From Planctomycetaceae bacterium (lineage in GTDB: Bacteria; Planctomycetota; Planctomycetia; Pirellulales; Lacipirellulaceae), in NCBI GenBank assembly GCA_003233055.1, contig QIKP01000032.1, positions 1 to 42,818 of the forward strand: a stretch of DNA of 42,818 nucleotides. Reading direction: 5' to 3'. The notes beneath the pieces were generated by a model. The model saw only the letters and a list, made by a program, of their open reading frames with translations. It did not search any database and was not told the origin of the DNA. The position numbers were made by a program, and so were the translations under genes. Numbering within the stretch: position 1 is the stretch's first letter; the number at the start of each line of letters is the position of its first letter. Below are positions 9,186 to 18,353 of the stretch, piece after piece.

Positions 9186-11162
9186 ATGGCAGATGGCGTG
9201 AACGTACAAATCGATACCGTGATGCAGGAGTCGCGGATTTTTCCTCCGCCGGCGGAGTTTGCCGCCCAGGCGCGCATCAAGAGCCTGGAAGAGTACGAAG
9301 CACTTTGGAACCAGGCGGCCGCTGATCCGGCCAAGTTCTGGGGCGACCTCGCTCGCGAAGAACTCCATTGGTTCGAGCCCTTCACCGAATCACTTCGATG
9401 GAACGAGCCAGACGCGGAGTGGTTTGTCGGAGGCAAAACCAACGCCTCGTACAACTGCATCGACAAGCATGTGGCCGAAGGACGCGGCGACAGGCGGGCG
9501 ATTATTTGGGAGGGCGAACCGGGCGATCAGCGGACGCTGACTTACGCGCAGCTCCTGAGCGAGGTCTCCAAGTGCGCCAATGCCCTCAAGTCGCTCGATG
9601 TTGGCGAAGGGGATGTCGTGAGCCTCTACATGCCGATGACGCCGGAGCTTGCCATCGCCATGCTCGCTTGCGCACGCATCGGTGCGATCCACTCGGTCAT
9701 CTTCGCCGGGTTCTCCGCCGAGGCGATTGCGGATCGAAATAACGACGCGAAGGCGAAGCTGATGATCACCGCCGATGGGGGCTGGCGGCGTGGCAAAGTG
9801 CTCCCGCTCAAGAAGACGGTCGACGAAGCGCTCGCCAAGTCGCCCACGGTGAAGCACTGCCTCGTACTCAAGCGGACCGATACCGACGTCGACTGGACCG
9901 AAGGCCGTGACCACTGGTGGCACGAGACGGTGGATGTCGCTTCGGACGATTGCCCCGCGACGCCCCTCGACAGCGAAACGCCCCTTTTCATTCTCTACAC
10001 GAGTGGTTCGACCGGCAAACCGAAGGGGATCAAGCACACCACTGCCGGCTACAATCTGTATGCCAAAAAAACCTTCGAGTGGGTCTTCGACCATCGTGCC
10101 AGTCCTGATGAGGAGACCCAGGATGTTTTTTGGTGTACGGCCGACTGCGGCTGGATCACCGGGCATAGCTACGTTGTCTACGGCCCGCTCTCTGCCGGCG
10201 CGCAGGTGATGATGTACGAAGGGGCGCCTAATTTTCCGGCGAAAGATCGTTTTTGGGACATCGTCGAGCGGCACAAGGTGAGCATTTTTTACACCGCACC
10301 GACGGCCATTCGTGCCTTCATCCAGTGGGGCGACGAGCAGGTCACCAAGCATGACCTCTCGAGCTTGCGACTCCTGGGAACCGTCGGCGAAGGGATCAAT
10401 CCCGAGGCGTGGATGTGGTACCACAAGATGATCGGCAAAGAGAAATGCCCTATCGTCGACACCTGGTGGCAGACCGAAACGGGGGGCATCATGATGAGCC
10501 CGCTCCCTGGTGCGATCGCCACCAAACCAGGCAGTTGCACGAAGCCTCTACCCGGAATTATCCCAAAGATCGTGAGCGAAGAGGGCGAGGAAGTCGCGAC
10601 CAATCAAGGGGGCTGGCTTACCATCGACCACCCCTGGCCTGGGATGCTTCGTGGCATTTGGGGCGATAGCGAACGCTACGCAGAGGTCTACTGGTCGAGC
10701 GTCCCCGGCAAATACCTGGCCGGCGACAACGCCCGTTGCGACGAGGAGGGCTACTACTGGATCATGGGCCGCATTGATGACGTGCTGAACGTCTCGGGCC
10801 ATCGGCTCAGCACGATTGAAATCGAAAGCGCGTTGGTCTCGCACCCCGCCGTCGCCGAGGCAGCAGCGGTTGGCCGGCCGCACGAACTCAAAGGCGAAGC
10901 GATTGCGGTTTTCGTCACCCTCAAATCGGCCGAACCGACCGAGGAGCTTCGCAAGGAACTCAAGCTGCATGTGCGCAAGGAGATTGGTGCGCTGGCCCAA
11001 CCGGACGACATCCGATTCACTGGCGCACTGCCGAAGACCCGCAGCGGCAAGATCATGCGCCGCCTACTCAAGGACATCGCCGCTGGCAAAGAAGCGGCAG
11101 GGGATACGAGTACGCTGGAAGATTTCAGCGTGCTGGCAAACCTTCGCGGAGACGAGGGGTGA
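9186..11162 (+). CDS. acs: Acetyl-CoA synthetase (AMP-forming)
   Basis: Activates acetate to acetyl-CoA via acetyl-AMP in the cytoplasm. The 658-residue length is near the 652 of E. coli Acs. The acetyl-CoA synthetase N-terminal region precedes the adenylate-forming core, with the P-loop [11 protein letters not shown] (271-281), WWQTETGG in the middle, and [14 protein letters not shown] opening the C-terminal lid. [11 protein letters not shown] (616-626) carries Lys622, the residue acetylated by Pat-type enzymes in known family members to switch activity off; the site is intact here. AGGAG lies 8 bases before the ATG. It appears to be monocistronic with its own promoter candidate; no acetate permease or phosphotransacetylase gene is adjacent. 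Confidence 0.97.
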   Translation: MADGVNVQIDTVMQESRIFPPPAEFAAQARIKSLEEYEALWNQAAADPAKFWGDLAREELHWFEPFTESLRWNEPDAEWFVGGKTNASYNCIDKHVAEGRGDRRAIIWEGEPGDQRTLTYAQLLSEVSKCANALKSLDVGEGDVVSLYMPMTPELAIAMLACARIGAIHSVIFAGFSAEAIADRNNDAKAKLMITADGGWRRGKVLPLKKTVDEALAKSPTVKHCLVLKRTDTDVDWTEGRDHWWHETVDVASDDCPATPLDSETPLFILYTSGSTGKPKGIKHTTAGYNLYAKKTFEWVFDHRASPDEETQDVFWCTADCGWITGHSYVVYGPLSAGAQVMMYEGAPNFPAKDRFWDIVERHKVSIFYTAPTAIRAFIQWGDEQVTKHDLSSLRLLGTVGEGINPEAWMWYHKMIGKEKCPIVDTWWQTETGGIMMSPLPGAIATKPGSCTKPLPGIIPKIVSEEGEEVATNQGGWLTIDHPWPGMLRGIWGDSERYAEVYWSSVPGKYLAGDNARCDEEGYYWIMGRIDDVLNVSGHRLSTIEIESALVSHPAVAEAAAVGRPHELKGEAIAVFVTLKSAEPTEELRKELKLHVRKEIGALAQPDDIRFTGALPKTRSGKIMRRLLKDIAAGKEAAGDTSTLEDFSVLANLRGDEG

Positions 11163-11353
11163 GGAGGGAGGGAAAGTCTCACGCTGTTTTCCCAGATCAA
11201 GCTTGGTCTGGGTTGCGGCGGCATTTCCCCTGGTGGTGGAATTCGCCTAGTTCACCGGTGGGCTTCCAGTTAGAATGATAGCAGTGCTGGTGCGGGGGCA
11301 CGACTCGTCTTCTTCTCCTCGCTTTTCTAACTTTTCTATGGAGGTGCGCAGGC

Positions 11354-11653
11354 ATGGGTGCTTTACTTCCGATTATTATTCAGCTTGTTGGCGGAGCAGC
11401 TGGCGGCAACGTCGTCGGCGGGCTGCTTAAGAACATGAACTTGAGCAAGGTCCTTGCGACGATCACGGGCCTCATCGGCGGCGTGGCAGGAGGCCAGCTT
11501 GGCGGCCTGCTCCCGATGCTCGAAGGAGTTCTTGGCAGCGGCGGTGCCGGCGGCATGGCGGCCGAAGGGGGCGTCGCGGCAGGCGGGGGAGCAATCCTGA
11601 CGCTTGTCGTTGGCATGATCAAGAAGATGATGTCGGGCGGCAGTGCCGCTTAG
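11354..11653 (+). CDS. Small glycine-rich hydrophobic protein, function unknown
   Basis: A 99-residue protein that I do not recognise. It has two hydrophobic stretches rich in small residues: residues 3-25 with the spaced pattern GGAAGGNVVGG, and about 34-62. A Gly/Ala-rich linker (61-80) and a third hydrophobic stretch ending KKMM (81-92) follow. GxxxG-like spacing resembles glycine-zipper membrane peptides, so tight packing in a membrane is likely. There is no signal peptidase site or lipobox. GGAGGT 8 bases before the ATG is one of the strongest ribosome-binding sites in the window and supports a real, well translated gene. It lies 190 bases after acs and is convergent with the hydrolase operon. 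Confidence 0.72.
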   Translation: MGALLPIIIQLVGGAAGGNVVGGLLKNMNLSKVLATITGLIGGVAGGQLGGLLPMLEGVLGSGGAGGMAAEGGVAAGGGAILTLVVGMIKKMMSGGSAA

Positions 11654-11789
11654 AGCTACGCGTAGAGCTAGTAGCCATTGACGAGGGCATGGTGGAACCT
11701 CCGGGGAAAACCGTGCCCTTTTTCTTTGGAGACTCAGGAACGTGTAGGCTTCCGAACGTGTCGTCGTCTTACCGCTTACAGCGACATGT

Positions 11790-14315
11790 TTACAGCGCCA
11801 TGTCGCGCCAGACGATGTCGGCTTTGTTGGTGGTCCATGCTTCGCTAAAGAAACCTGCCGCGCGAACATCGCGGTCGCCACGCTCAAGCATTTGGGGCCC
11901 GAAGACAACGAGGTCGGGATAAGCGACGCCCGAGACAAAGTAGCGGAGGCGATTTGTTAGCCTCATGCCTTGAACACCGGTGCCACCGACGACACCGACG
12001 AGCGCCGTGTCGCTTCCTGGTCTCGGGCGGACCACGAGAAACCCGAGGGCGTTGCCCGTTACGGGGCGTTTCCCCATCTCGATCCGATTCCGGAACATCC
12101 TGACGGGCGATGTCGACAGCAGCGCGGGGCACGCACGGTTGGTGTCGAAATTCCCATAGAGCACGACGTTGCGATCACGATCCGCAGCGGCATCGAACTC
12201 CGTATCGGGAAGGATCTCCAGCGCACCGTTGCCACGATAGGCAAAGGTCTCGGCATCGAATCGAGCCTTCGCTCGCGACCAGGCGTTTTCTTCGTCGTCT
12301 CCTCGGGTCCCAAAAACAAGCAGGCAGTCCTTGCGAAAGACCGACTTGAACCCGCCATAGCGCGCGGGGCCTTTGTTGGTTGTCTTTGGCGCAAGAACAC
12401 GATGCCAGCGGTCGCCCTCCTTCGCCATCCAGACCTGTCCACTGGCTGGCATTGCTCGGAATCGCATCGGCGGACTGCCGTCGAGGCGCACGAAGAAGGG
12501 GCGATTGGCCGGAACGGCGCTCTTATCGATGGAGAGCCGCGAGATGTTTTCGGTCGTGCCGGTGATCGACAACGGTGAGTCGGTCCGGTCGAGTTCGGCG
12601 CGGCTCAAGACAAAGGGTTGCTCTTGTCCCGCGATCGTTACCCAATGGCTCGACGCGGAGAGCCCCAAGTCGGTGGTGGAAAAAGAGATTCGGCTTGGCG
12701 GGGTGGCCCGCCGCTGCCGGGCTTGAAAAAAATCCATCATCTCGGGGCTATCGACGGTCGTCTTTCCCCACCAGTTGCCTGCTTGTGGTTTCTCCTGAAA
12801 GGCAAAATCATCGTGCGACTTCGAGAGTTCTGCCAGGATAAGTCGGCTTTGCTTGACCGGCACCACCTCGTCGGCTGCGCCATGAAGCAGGTAGACGCCC
12901 GCCTGCTGGAGGTTGTCCAAGAACCGAAGGGTGTCACTGCTGGCGGCGGAGCGCCCTAGAATTTCTTGTACAGGGGTCGGATTGCTAGGTGCGGGCATCC
13001 CTCCGCCATAGGTCGACAGGCTGGCCCAGGCGGCGCTGGTGCCAACGGCGGCAAAGCGATTGGGTTCGGTCGCCGCTAGCACCAGGGCCCCGTGGGCTCC
13101 CATCGCATGGCCGGTCACGTATTGCCGCCGATCGTCGATCGGGTAGTGCCGGGCCAAATCGTTCATCGCCTCGATCGCATCGTCGCGGGCCCAGTCTTCC
13201 CAGTCGAATCCGTATCGCCCTCGGCCCTCTGGCACCAACAGGTGAGCCCACGACTTGGGCTGAAAATGCGAGGCAAATTCGCGGGCGCTCACGCCGGCCC
13301 CATGGAGGGCGAGAAGGAGACCGGGCGGTTTGCCCGCCTCGTTGCCTTGGGCCGGTAGGAGCACGTAAGATTGCACGCTGCGGTCGATGCGGCTCCGAAA
13401 AGTGCGCACTTGCAGGTCGGAGGCGCGGACCGATTCCAAAGAGAGGGTGGTCGTGGCGAGCTTCTCCTCACGGCGGACAATCTGAATCTCCAATTGGAGA
13501 TTTTTTGGATCGCTCGGCGCGAGAAACTGAAACGGCACCTTGCGCATGCTGGCAGAGTCGAGCCACGCGATGGGGGTTTCCACCGACTCACCTCCCTTCG
13601 CATGGGCGACGATCGTGGCGCCTTGGAGCGGTTCGCCAGAGGCGTTCACTAGCGGTATCGCGCCCCATCGCTTTTCCGAATGGGTCTTTCCCTCTTCCCC
13701 TTGCACGATCGAGGGCACAATCGAGGGCAACGTCGCTTGGTCGGAAAACAGCACCACTTCGGCCTCGGGGCGTACCAGTCTTGCTTGCAATTGTGGTTGA
13801 GCCACATGAAACACGAAGACGTTTTCTCCTTTGCGCAGCAGGACGGGAAGGGGGTATCCCCCCAGCGCGTAGGGATCGCCCGCGTGAGGTTCGCCATTGA
13901 CGTAGACAACCGCATGGCCGGTCGCTTCGAGCAGGAAGACTCCGCTGCGGGGCGAATGGAATCGCGTGGCGGCGTATCCGCCGAGAAGGGTACGGGTGGC
14001 GAGCATTCCCGCCTCGTTCGCAGTGGCGGATCTCCACTTGACCGATCGGCCATCTGGTGCGACGACCATGTCACCGTGCGCCGGCATCTTCCAATCGCCC
14101 CGAACGAAGGCGGCGTCGATGGCATCGACGTGAAACGGAGCCCGCCCATAAACACCGACCTTCGGCAGCACCACAAATTCCCTCAGTACCTCCGGCGCGG
14201 TCGCTTTTGATGTTGGACCGGCGGTAGCTTGGGCGCTAGCGAACGCTCCCACTACCAACGGTGCCATGCATAGCGAAAGCAGGCCAGCTCTCGACTTCTT
14301 CCAGGGGAAAACCAT
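11790..14315 (-). CDS. Secreted alpha/beta-hydrolase-fold protein with lost catalytic Ser and His (prolyl-oligopeptidase/esterase family)
   Basis: An 841-residue exported protein; the N-terminus KKSRAGLLSLCMAPLVVGAFASAQA is a Sec signal peptide. After a beta-rich region (about 40-310) comes an alpha/beta-hydrolase domain (about 315-535): oxyanion loop LALHGAG (335-341), nucleophile-elbow position TGHAMGAHG (401-409), acidic residue in HGAADEVVPV (Asp482), and QAGNWWGKTTVD (511-522) where the family usually has GHWW. The catalytic Ser is thus Ala404 (codon GCG at 13106-13104) and the expected His is Asn514 (codon AAC at 12776-12774). The fold seems intact but ester or peptide hydrolysis by the normal triad looks impossible. 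The C-terminal 300 residues are unassigned. It is the last gene of a three-gene operon, starting 2 bases after the stop of the M14 gene. Confidence 0.82.
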   Translation of the reverse strand: MVFPWKKSRAGLLSLCMAPLVVGAFASAQATAGPTSKATAPEVLREFVVLPKVGVYGRAPFHVDAIDAAFVRGDWKMPAHGDMVVAPDGRSVKWRSATANEAGMLATRTLLGGYAATRFHSPRSGVFLLEATGHAVVYVNGEPHAGDPYALGGYPLPVLLRKGENVFVFHVAQPQLQARLVRPEAEVVLFSDQATLPSIVPSIVQGEEGKTHSEKRWGAIPLVNASGEPLQGATIVAHAKGGESVETPIAWLDSASMRKVPFQFLAPSDPKNLQLEIQIVRREEKLATTTLSLESVRASDLQVRTFRSRIDRSVQSYVLLPAQGNEAGKPPGLLLALHGAGVSAREFASHFQPKSWAHLLVPEGRGRYGFDWEDWARDDAIEAMNDLARHYPIDDRRQYVTGHAMGAHGALVLAATEPNRFAAVGTSAAWASLSTYGGGMPAPSNPTPVQEILGRSAASSDTLRFLDNLQQAGVYLLHGAADEVVPVKQSRLILAELSKSHDDFAFQEKPQAGNWWGKTTVDSPEMMDFFQARQRRATPPSRISFSTTDLGLSASSHWVTIAGQEQPFVLSRAELDRTDSPLSITGTTENISRLSIDKSAVPANRPFFVRLDGSPPMRFRAMPASGQVWMAKEGDRWHRVLAPKTTNKGPARYGGFKSVFRKDCLLVFGTRGDDEENAWSRAKARFDAETFAYRGNGALEILPDTEFDAAADRDRNVVLYGNFDTNRACPALLSTSPVRMFRNRIEMGKRPVTGNALGFLVVRPRPGSDTALVGVVGGTGVQGMRLTNRLRYFVSGVAYPDLVVFGPQMLERGDRDVRAAGFFSEAWTTNKADIVWRDMAL

Positions 14316-14317
14316 GG

Positions 14318-16168
14318 CTACTCTTTCAATTCTGGAAGAGACGTTTTTTTTGCAACGCCCCCTTTGAGCGACGTTACAGTGACTTCGTACGGCCCGACAC
14401 CTTCGACGATCCAGCGGACGTACTGCGGGTGCCAGGAGCGAATCGTGGGGAGCCGGACCGTGGTCGGATTGCGGCGGATCTCCTTGGAATCACCATCGAA
14501 CAACCTCTGATCGGAGACCAATGCCGCAACGACTTTGACTCCATCGCCGGCGATCGTGACGCGGTCGGCGGGCGTGACATGATGCTCGACGTTAAATGCA
14601 GAGCGGGTCGGTGTGATCTTGCGGTTCATCAGCGTGACGGTCACTTCGAAGAGCCCCTCCCCGAGTGGCCGGACCGTGAGGTCGTCGATCTCGACCTGGG
14701 GCATTTGGTCCGCGTGCCAGAGTGTGAAAGCCATGTTTCGGTGGCACTCTTCCTCCAGAAGAAACGATGGCGGCTGTCGGCCCCAATTTTTCTTGGCCCC
14801 TCCGACTTCGATCTTTCCGTACTGGGGGTGGTCGACTTCATGCCATGCGACGAATCCATCGCCCAGGAGAAGCCACTTGTCGAAACCTCGCCGGTCGTCT
14901 TGGGATCCGAAAAAGTCTCCCTCCTCGACCGATTCGCGAAACAGGTTAAAGGGGGTGTTCAGTTCATTCACGAAAGCATAGGCACCCACCATGGTGTGAA
15001 ACCAATCGGTCTCCGCCCCCCAGACTTCGTAGAGATCTTCACTCATGTTGATGTAGCGGTAGCCAGGCAGGATCTTTTTGCCCCGCTCGGCGAGCCGGTC
15101 GTAGACAGCGATGTCGGCTGCTGGCCAGCGGTCGCTTTGGACGCCCGGTCCGCGAAGGATCATGCCACCCGTGTTGTGATACGACTGCGCTCCGGCAATC
15201 TGAGGATGGGCCATGATAAAGTCGGCGACCCTTCGGTTTTCGGGGACGCTGAGCGGATACTTGTAGGCACCTGGTTGGACGTAGGCAGGCTGCCATTGCC
15301 AGGGCCAATCGCGATTGGGATCGTAGTAGCCTGGTCCATCTTCGTTGACGGAGCCATCGCCATCGTTGTCCCATCCTTCCGACCCGAGCAGTCGGTACTC
15401 TCCCGCTTCGTTTTCCTTTGCGCGAATCATCCATTCGGGGAACTCCTCATGCGATTTCCATCGCCCGAGGAGATCGCGGAGGCGCATCTGCGTGATGTGG
15501 CCATCGCCATCCAAATCGTCCACGGGGTCTTCGTCGAACCGCCCGTCGCGATCGTCGTCCACAGGGCGCTGCCCGCCGCGTGGGGAGTGGGTGCTGTTCG
15601 GATCGTACATATGGGCATCGCGCGAGTCGGGGCTCATCATCGGCATCAAGTAAAAGACCCGCTCGTCGACCAACTGGGTGATCCATTCGTTTCGGCCATA
15701 CATTTCCGTCAAGTACCAAGCGGTGTAAAGGACCACGTCGACCGATTGGACTTCGTTGGCATGGATGCCGCCATCGATCCAAAAGGCGGGCTTCTCTCGC
15801 TCCGTTGCTCCGTCGCCTGCTTCGCCGCCGGTTGCTGGATTGCCCGGCGCTGGATTGCCTGTCGCTTGATTGGCGATCGTCATCACCCACATTTCTCGCC
15901 CGCCGTACGACTTTCCGAGGCTTTCCATTCGGCAGATTTCTGGATGCGCGGCGACCATTTGTTGGAGGAGCTGGGTCGCCTGGGCGTAGTCACGGTAGAA
16001 GTTCCACCTTGCGGCAACGGCCGGATCCGCCGGCGCTCCGAGCGGTTGGTAAACCGGTTGCCGAGGGGCCCCGACTGCCGTGGTTCCAAGGAACAGCCCG
16101 CCCCCCAACAGCAGCCCACCCAGACAAACGAGAGGCAACAGCGCAGCGACACGTTGTCTAATTGGCAT
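14318..16168 (-). CDS. Secreted M14 family zinc carboxypeptidase
   Basis: A 616-residue exported metallocarboxypeptidase, expected to trim C-terminal residues from peptides outside the cytoplasm. A hydrophobic signal segment spans about 8-33. The zinc ligands are His136 and Glu139 (GGIHANEV) and His331 (QSYHNTGG); the likely catalytic Glu is Glu402 in FVNELNTP. Between the ligands sits an insert with Asp-rich calcium-loop motifs: DDDRDGRFDED and DDLDGDGHIT (204-225) and DNDGDGSVNEDG (267-278). A beta-sandwich-like domain of about 130 residues ends the protein. The start codon overlaps the end of the upstream paralogue by 11 bases, indicating translational coupling. Natural substrate is unknown. 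Confidence 0.9.
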   Translation of the reverse strand: MPIRQRVAALLPLVCLGGLLLGGGLFLGTTAVGAPRQPVYQPLGAPADPAVAARWNFYRDYAQATQLLQQMVAAHPEICRMESLGKSYGGREMWVMTIANQATGNPAPGNPATGGEAGDGATEREKPAFWIDGGIHANEVQSVDVVLYTAWYLTEMYGRNEWITQLVDERVFYLMPMMSPDSRDAHMYDPNSTHSPRGGQRPVDDDRDGRFDEDPVDDLDGDGHITQMRLRDLLGRWKSHEEFPEWMIRAKENEAGEYRLLGSEGWDNDGDGSVNEDGPGYYDPNRDWPWQWQPAYVQPGAYKYPLSVPENRRVADFIMAHPQIAGAQSYHNTGGMILRGPGVQSDRWPAADIAVYDRLAERGKKILPGYRYINMSEDLYEVWGAETDWFHTMVGAYAFVNELNTPFNLFRESVEEGDFFGSQDDRRGFDKWLLLGDGFVAWHEVDHPQYGKIEVGGAKKNWGRQPPSFLLEEECHRNMAFTLWHADQMPQVEIDDLTVRPLGEGLFEVTVTLMNRKITPTRSAFNVEHHVTPADRVTIAGDGVKVVAALVSDQRLFDGDSKEIRRNPTTVRLPTIRSWHPQYVRWIVEGVGPYEVTVTSLKGGVAKKTSLPELKE

Positions 16169-17960
16169 TCGATGCTTCCCTTCGAGGGATCGGGACTTCT
16201 AGTTCGATGAATCCGACGGAAGGTTCGCCGGCGCGAACTTGAATCACGGATGAATCGCCGGGCGGCACGATTCGCAGCAGCCAACTTTTCTCCACGCGCC
16301 CTCCGGAGCCGGCGAGCAGACCGAGGTCGTGTCGTCTGTGCCCAGTGATCAGCTCGACGGAATCGGAGAGCGTCAGCTCGATGCCGAGCCGTTGTAGTTG
16401 GTTGCTTCGCTTGCCCATCTGGGAAGCGGTCGGCAGGTAACCGGTGTTGAGGACCGCCAGCGTCAGACGAAAGAGGCCGGGACCAAGCCGTTCGAGTTTT
16501 GCCGGCTCGAATTCCAACCGGGCGCGAAGCCCGACAATTTTCGTAAGGAACGCATGATGTTTCTCGGCAAGGGCCTCGAGTTGATTCGAGGGAGGATGGA
16601 CTCGCAGCAAGGGCCGAAAACCTCCGACCTCGACCCGCTTACCAGGAAAATCGGGATGGTCCACCTCGGTCCAGGGAACAAAACCATCGATGCCGTTTTC
16701 CTCCATCCACTGCAAGGCTTGAAGGTCGTTTCGGCCCCGATCGTCGATCTTTTTGGAATCGTGGGGCTTTTTAGAATCATCGGGCTCCTTGGAATCGTTG
16801 GGCTTTTTCTCCAGGGCCCCTTCGGCTTCGCCCGACTCCTTTTCGTCATCCGATTCCTTCTGCGGCTTGGGAATCCACCATCCTCGCGTGCCAAGCGACC
16901 AACGTCCGTAGTGAAAGTAAGCCCACGGGACGAGTGCGCCGTCGTTGCTGGCCGCCTCGGGAGCATTTTCTTTGCCAACTTCCTCGGCATAGAGATCGGC
17001 GAGAAATTGATAGTAGGGAGCGTCGTCTTCCGAGATTTGATTCTGGATTCTTCCTTCTTGTCCGCCCGACTTCCATGGTTTAGTGAGGTTGTCTTGGGGG
17101 GCAAACGAGAAAACCAAAAAGATATTTGGCCGGCTCATGGCGAAGTCGGCCAACGCACGCGTTTCCGGCTCCGAAACTTGATGCGGACCGGCATCGCCGC
17201 TGAAGTAGGGGTACTGAAAGGTAAAATTGCGGTTGAAGTCGACGCCTCCCGGGCCATCTTCGCCCCAAGCTTCGTCCTGGTCGTTGTCGATTCCCTCGGA
17301 GTAAAGGTGATACTGGCCCGGCTCGTTCTTTTCTCGGTCGGCGAGCACGAGAATACGAGAATCCTCCGGGTGAGCCCTCCACCGACCTGACGGATCGTCG
17401 ACCCGCATGCTGGTAACGAGTCCGTCGCCATTGAGATCTTCGCCCGGGTCCTCGTCGGTTTGGCCGTCACGATCAGCGTCGACTTGCCGGCTATTGAGCG
17501 CCATGCCGAGCGTCGATTGGGCGATCGCTCGCTCGGAAGCGATGGCTCGCTCGGAAGCATCGGGGCTTGGCTGAGGGAGAATGTAAAAGGTCAGCTTCTC
17601 AAGCAAGGAATCACCCTGGTTAGCCTGGGCGTCTGCGACCAGCCGCTCGGCGATCCGCAGCGCGAGTTCGGAGCCAACCTGATTGGCGGCGTCGACACTT
17701 CCAAGCAACAAAACAGCAGGCTTCCATTCGGGCTCGCCGGCCGAAAGAGCCAGCAGACGGATCGGGCGTCCCTCGGCGGTCTCGCCAAGGGTAACGAGGC
17801 GAGCAAAGGGGCCTTGGGCCAGTTCGGAAAGAGAAGCCTCGATCTCGGCAGACGTTGCGTAACCCGGGAGCCCGGAAGAGAGGGAGTCGCTCGGTGCCAC
17901 GGCTACCGACCAAGTCAAAACGATAAGAAGGACAAGAGACCGAAGAGTGGGGGGAGGCAT
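16158..17960 (-). CDS. Secreted M14 carboxypeptidase-like protein lacking zinc ligands
   Basis: First gene of the operon and a clear relative of its neighbour: it shares the paired calcium-loop insert (DADRDGQTDED, EDLNGDGLVTSMR), the GRWRAHPED-type stretch and IDNDQDEAWGEDGPGGVDFNRNF. In the HxxE position it reads AANQ (Ala91, Gln94), and FSFAPQDN replaces the third-ligand stretch SYHNTG (Ala287), so zinc binding in the usual way seems lost. It is 600 residues from the ATG at 17960, chosen because AGGAAAG lies 8 bases upstream and a signal peptide (LRSLVLLIVLTWSVAVAPS) follows at once; an ATG at 18047 would bury that signal. A Lys/Asp/Ser-rich linker has three 18-base repeats (16746-16799) encoding DSKxPx units. 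A binding or regulatory partner of the active enzyme is a reasonable guess. Confidence 0.82.
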   Translation of the reverse strand: MPPPTLRSLVLLIVLTWSVAVAPSDSLSSGLPGYATSAEIEASLSELAQGPFARLVTLGETAEGRPIRLLALSAGEPEWKPAVLLLGSVDAANQVGSELALRIAERLVADAQANQGDSLLEKLTFYILPQPSPDASERAIASERAIAQSTLGMALNSRQVDADRDGQTDEDPGEDLNGDGLVTSMRVDDPSGRWRAHPEDSRILVLADREKNEPGQYHLYSEGIDNDQDEAWGEDGPGGVDFNRNFTFQYPYFSGDAGPHQVSEPETRALADFAMSRPNIFLVFSFAPQDNLTKPWKSGGQEGRIQNQISEDDAPYYQFLADLYAEEVGKENAPEAASNDGALVPWAYFHYGRWSLGTRGWWIPKPQKESDDEKESGEAEGALEKKPNDSKEPDDSKKPHDSKKIDDRGRNDLQALQWMEENGIDGFVPWTEVDHPDFPGKRVEVGGFRPLLRVHPPSNQLEALAEKHHAFLTKIVGLRARLEFEPAKLERLGPGLFRLTLAVLNTGYLPTASQMGKRSNQLQRLGIELTLSDSVELITGHRRHDLGLLAGSGGRVEKSWLLRIVPPGDSSVIQVRAGEPSVGFIELEVPIPRREASNAN

Positions 17961-18353
17961 TCGGGCTTTCCTGGAGCCCGCAACTTGGGGCACTTCTTCG
18001 AAGGGAGCCAAAGGGGAAAGGGTGGAGGACTTTGCTGGCTGCAGCACAAAATCAGTAGGCGGGACGCCTCCAGTGTAATCACTTGTCCTGCCGAGGGGTA
18101 CTTGCGGGGAAGGTGTCAGCCGATCGTAGGGTCGAAGAATTCTCAGCAGTTGACACTAGGTTTTCTCGTCACTAGCTTAGTGGATAGGGTTTTGTCGCCG
18201 ATTGGGTGCGGTTAGGGAGACATCTTTCGCCTGAAGCAAATAGGCGTCTCGGTGGTTCGCGTCCTTTCGCCTGATCGCTGGTCCTGCCCTCCCTTCTCTC
18301 CCAGCAAATGAAGGCTGTCTGACCGGCGGCATGAAATCATTCGAGACGCAACT
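17961..18353. promoter_or_regulatory. Divergent spacer between carboxypeptidase operon and pilus cluster
   Basis: This 393-base spacer must hold promoters for both directions. A plus-strand candidate is TTGACA at 18150-18155 with a 17-base spacer to TAGCTT (18173-18178); the -35 is perfect and the -10 poor. Nearer the gspE start, CTTTCGCCTGA is repeated exactly at 18224-18234 and 18264-18274, 40 bp apart, and AGGCG at 18242-18246 can pair with CGCCT of the first copy. A small hairpin AGGCG-GGA-CGCCT lies at 18057-18069. Confidence 0.35.

Noticed and set aside
14261-16210. 649-codon plus-strand open frame across the carboxypeptidase gene
   Set aside because: The minus strand carries all M14 zinc and catalytic motifs and a signal peptide; the plus-strand frame shows nothing recognisable.
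16746-16799. Three 18-base repeats as a CRISPR-like or mobile element
   Set aside because: They are in frame, encode DSKxPx linker units, and have no spacers; simple coding slippage explains them.
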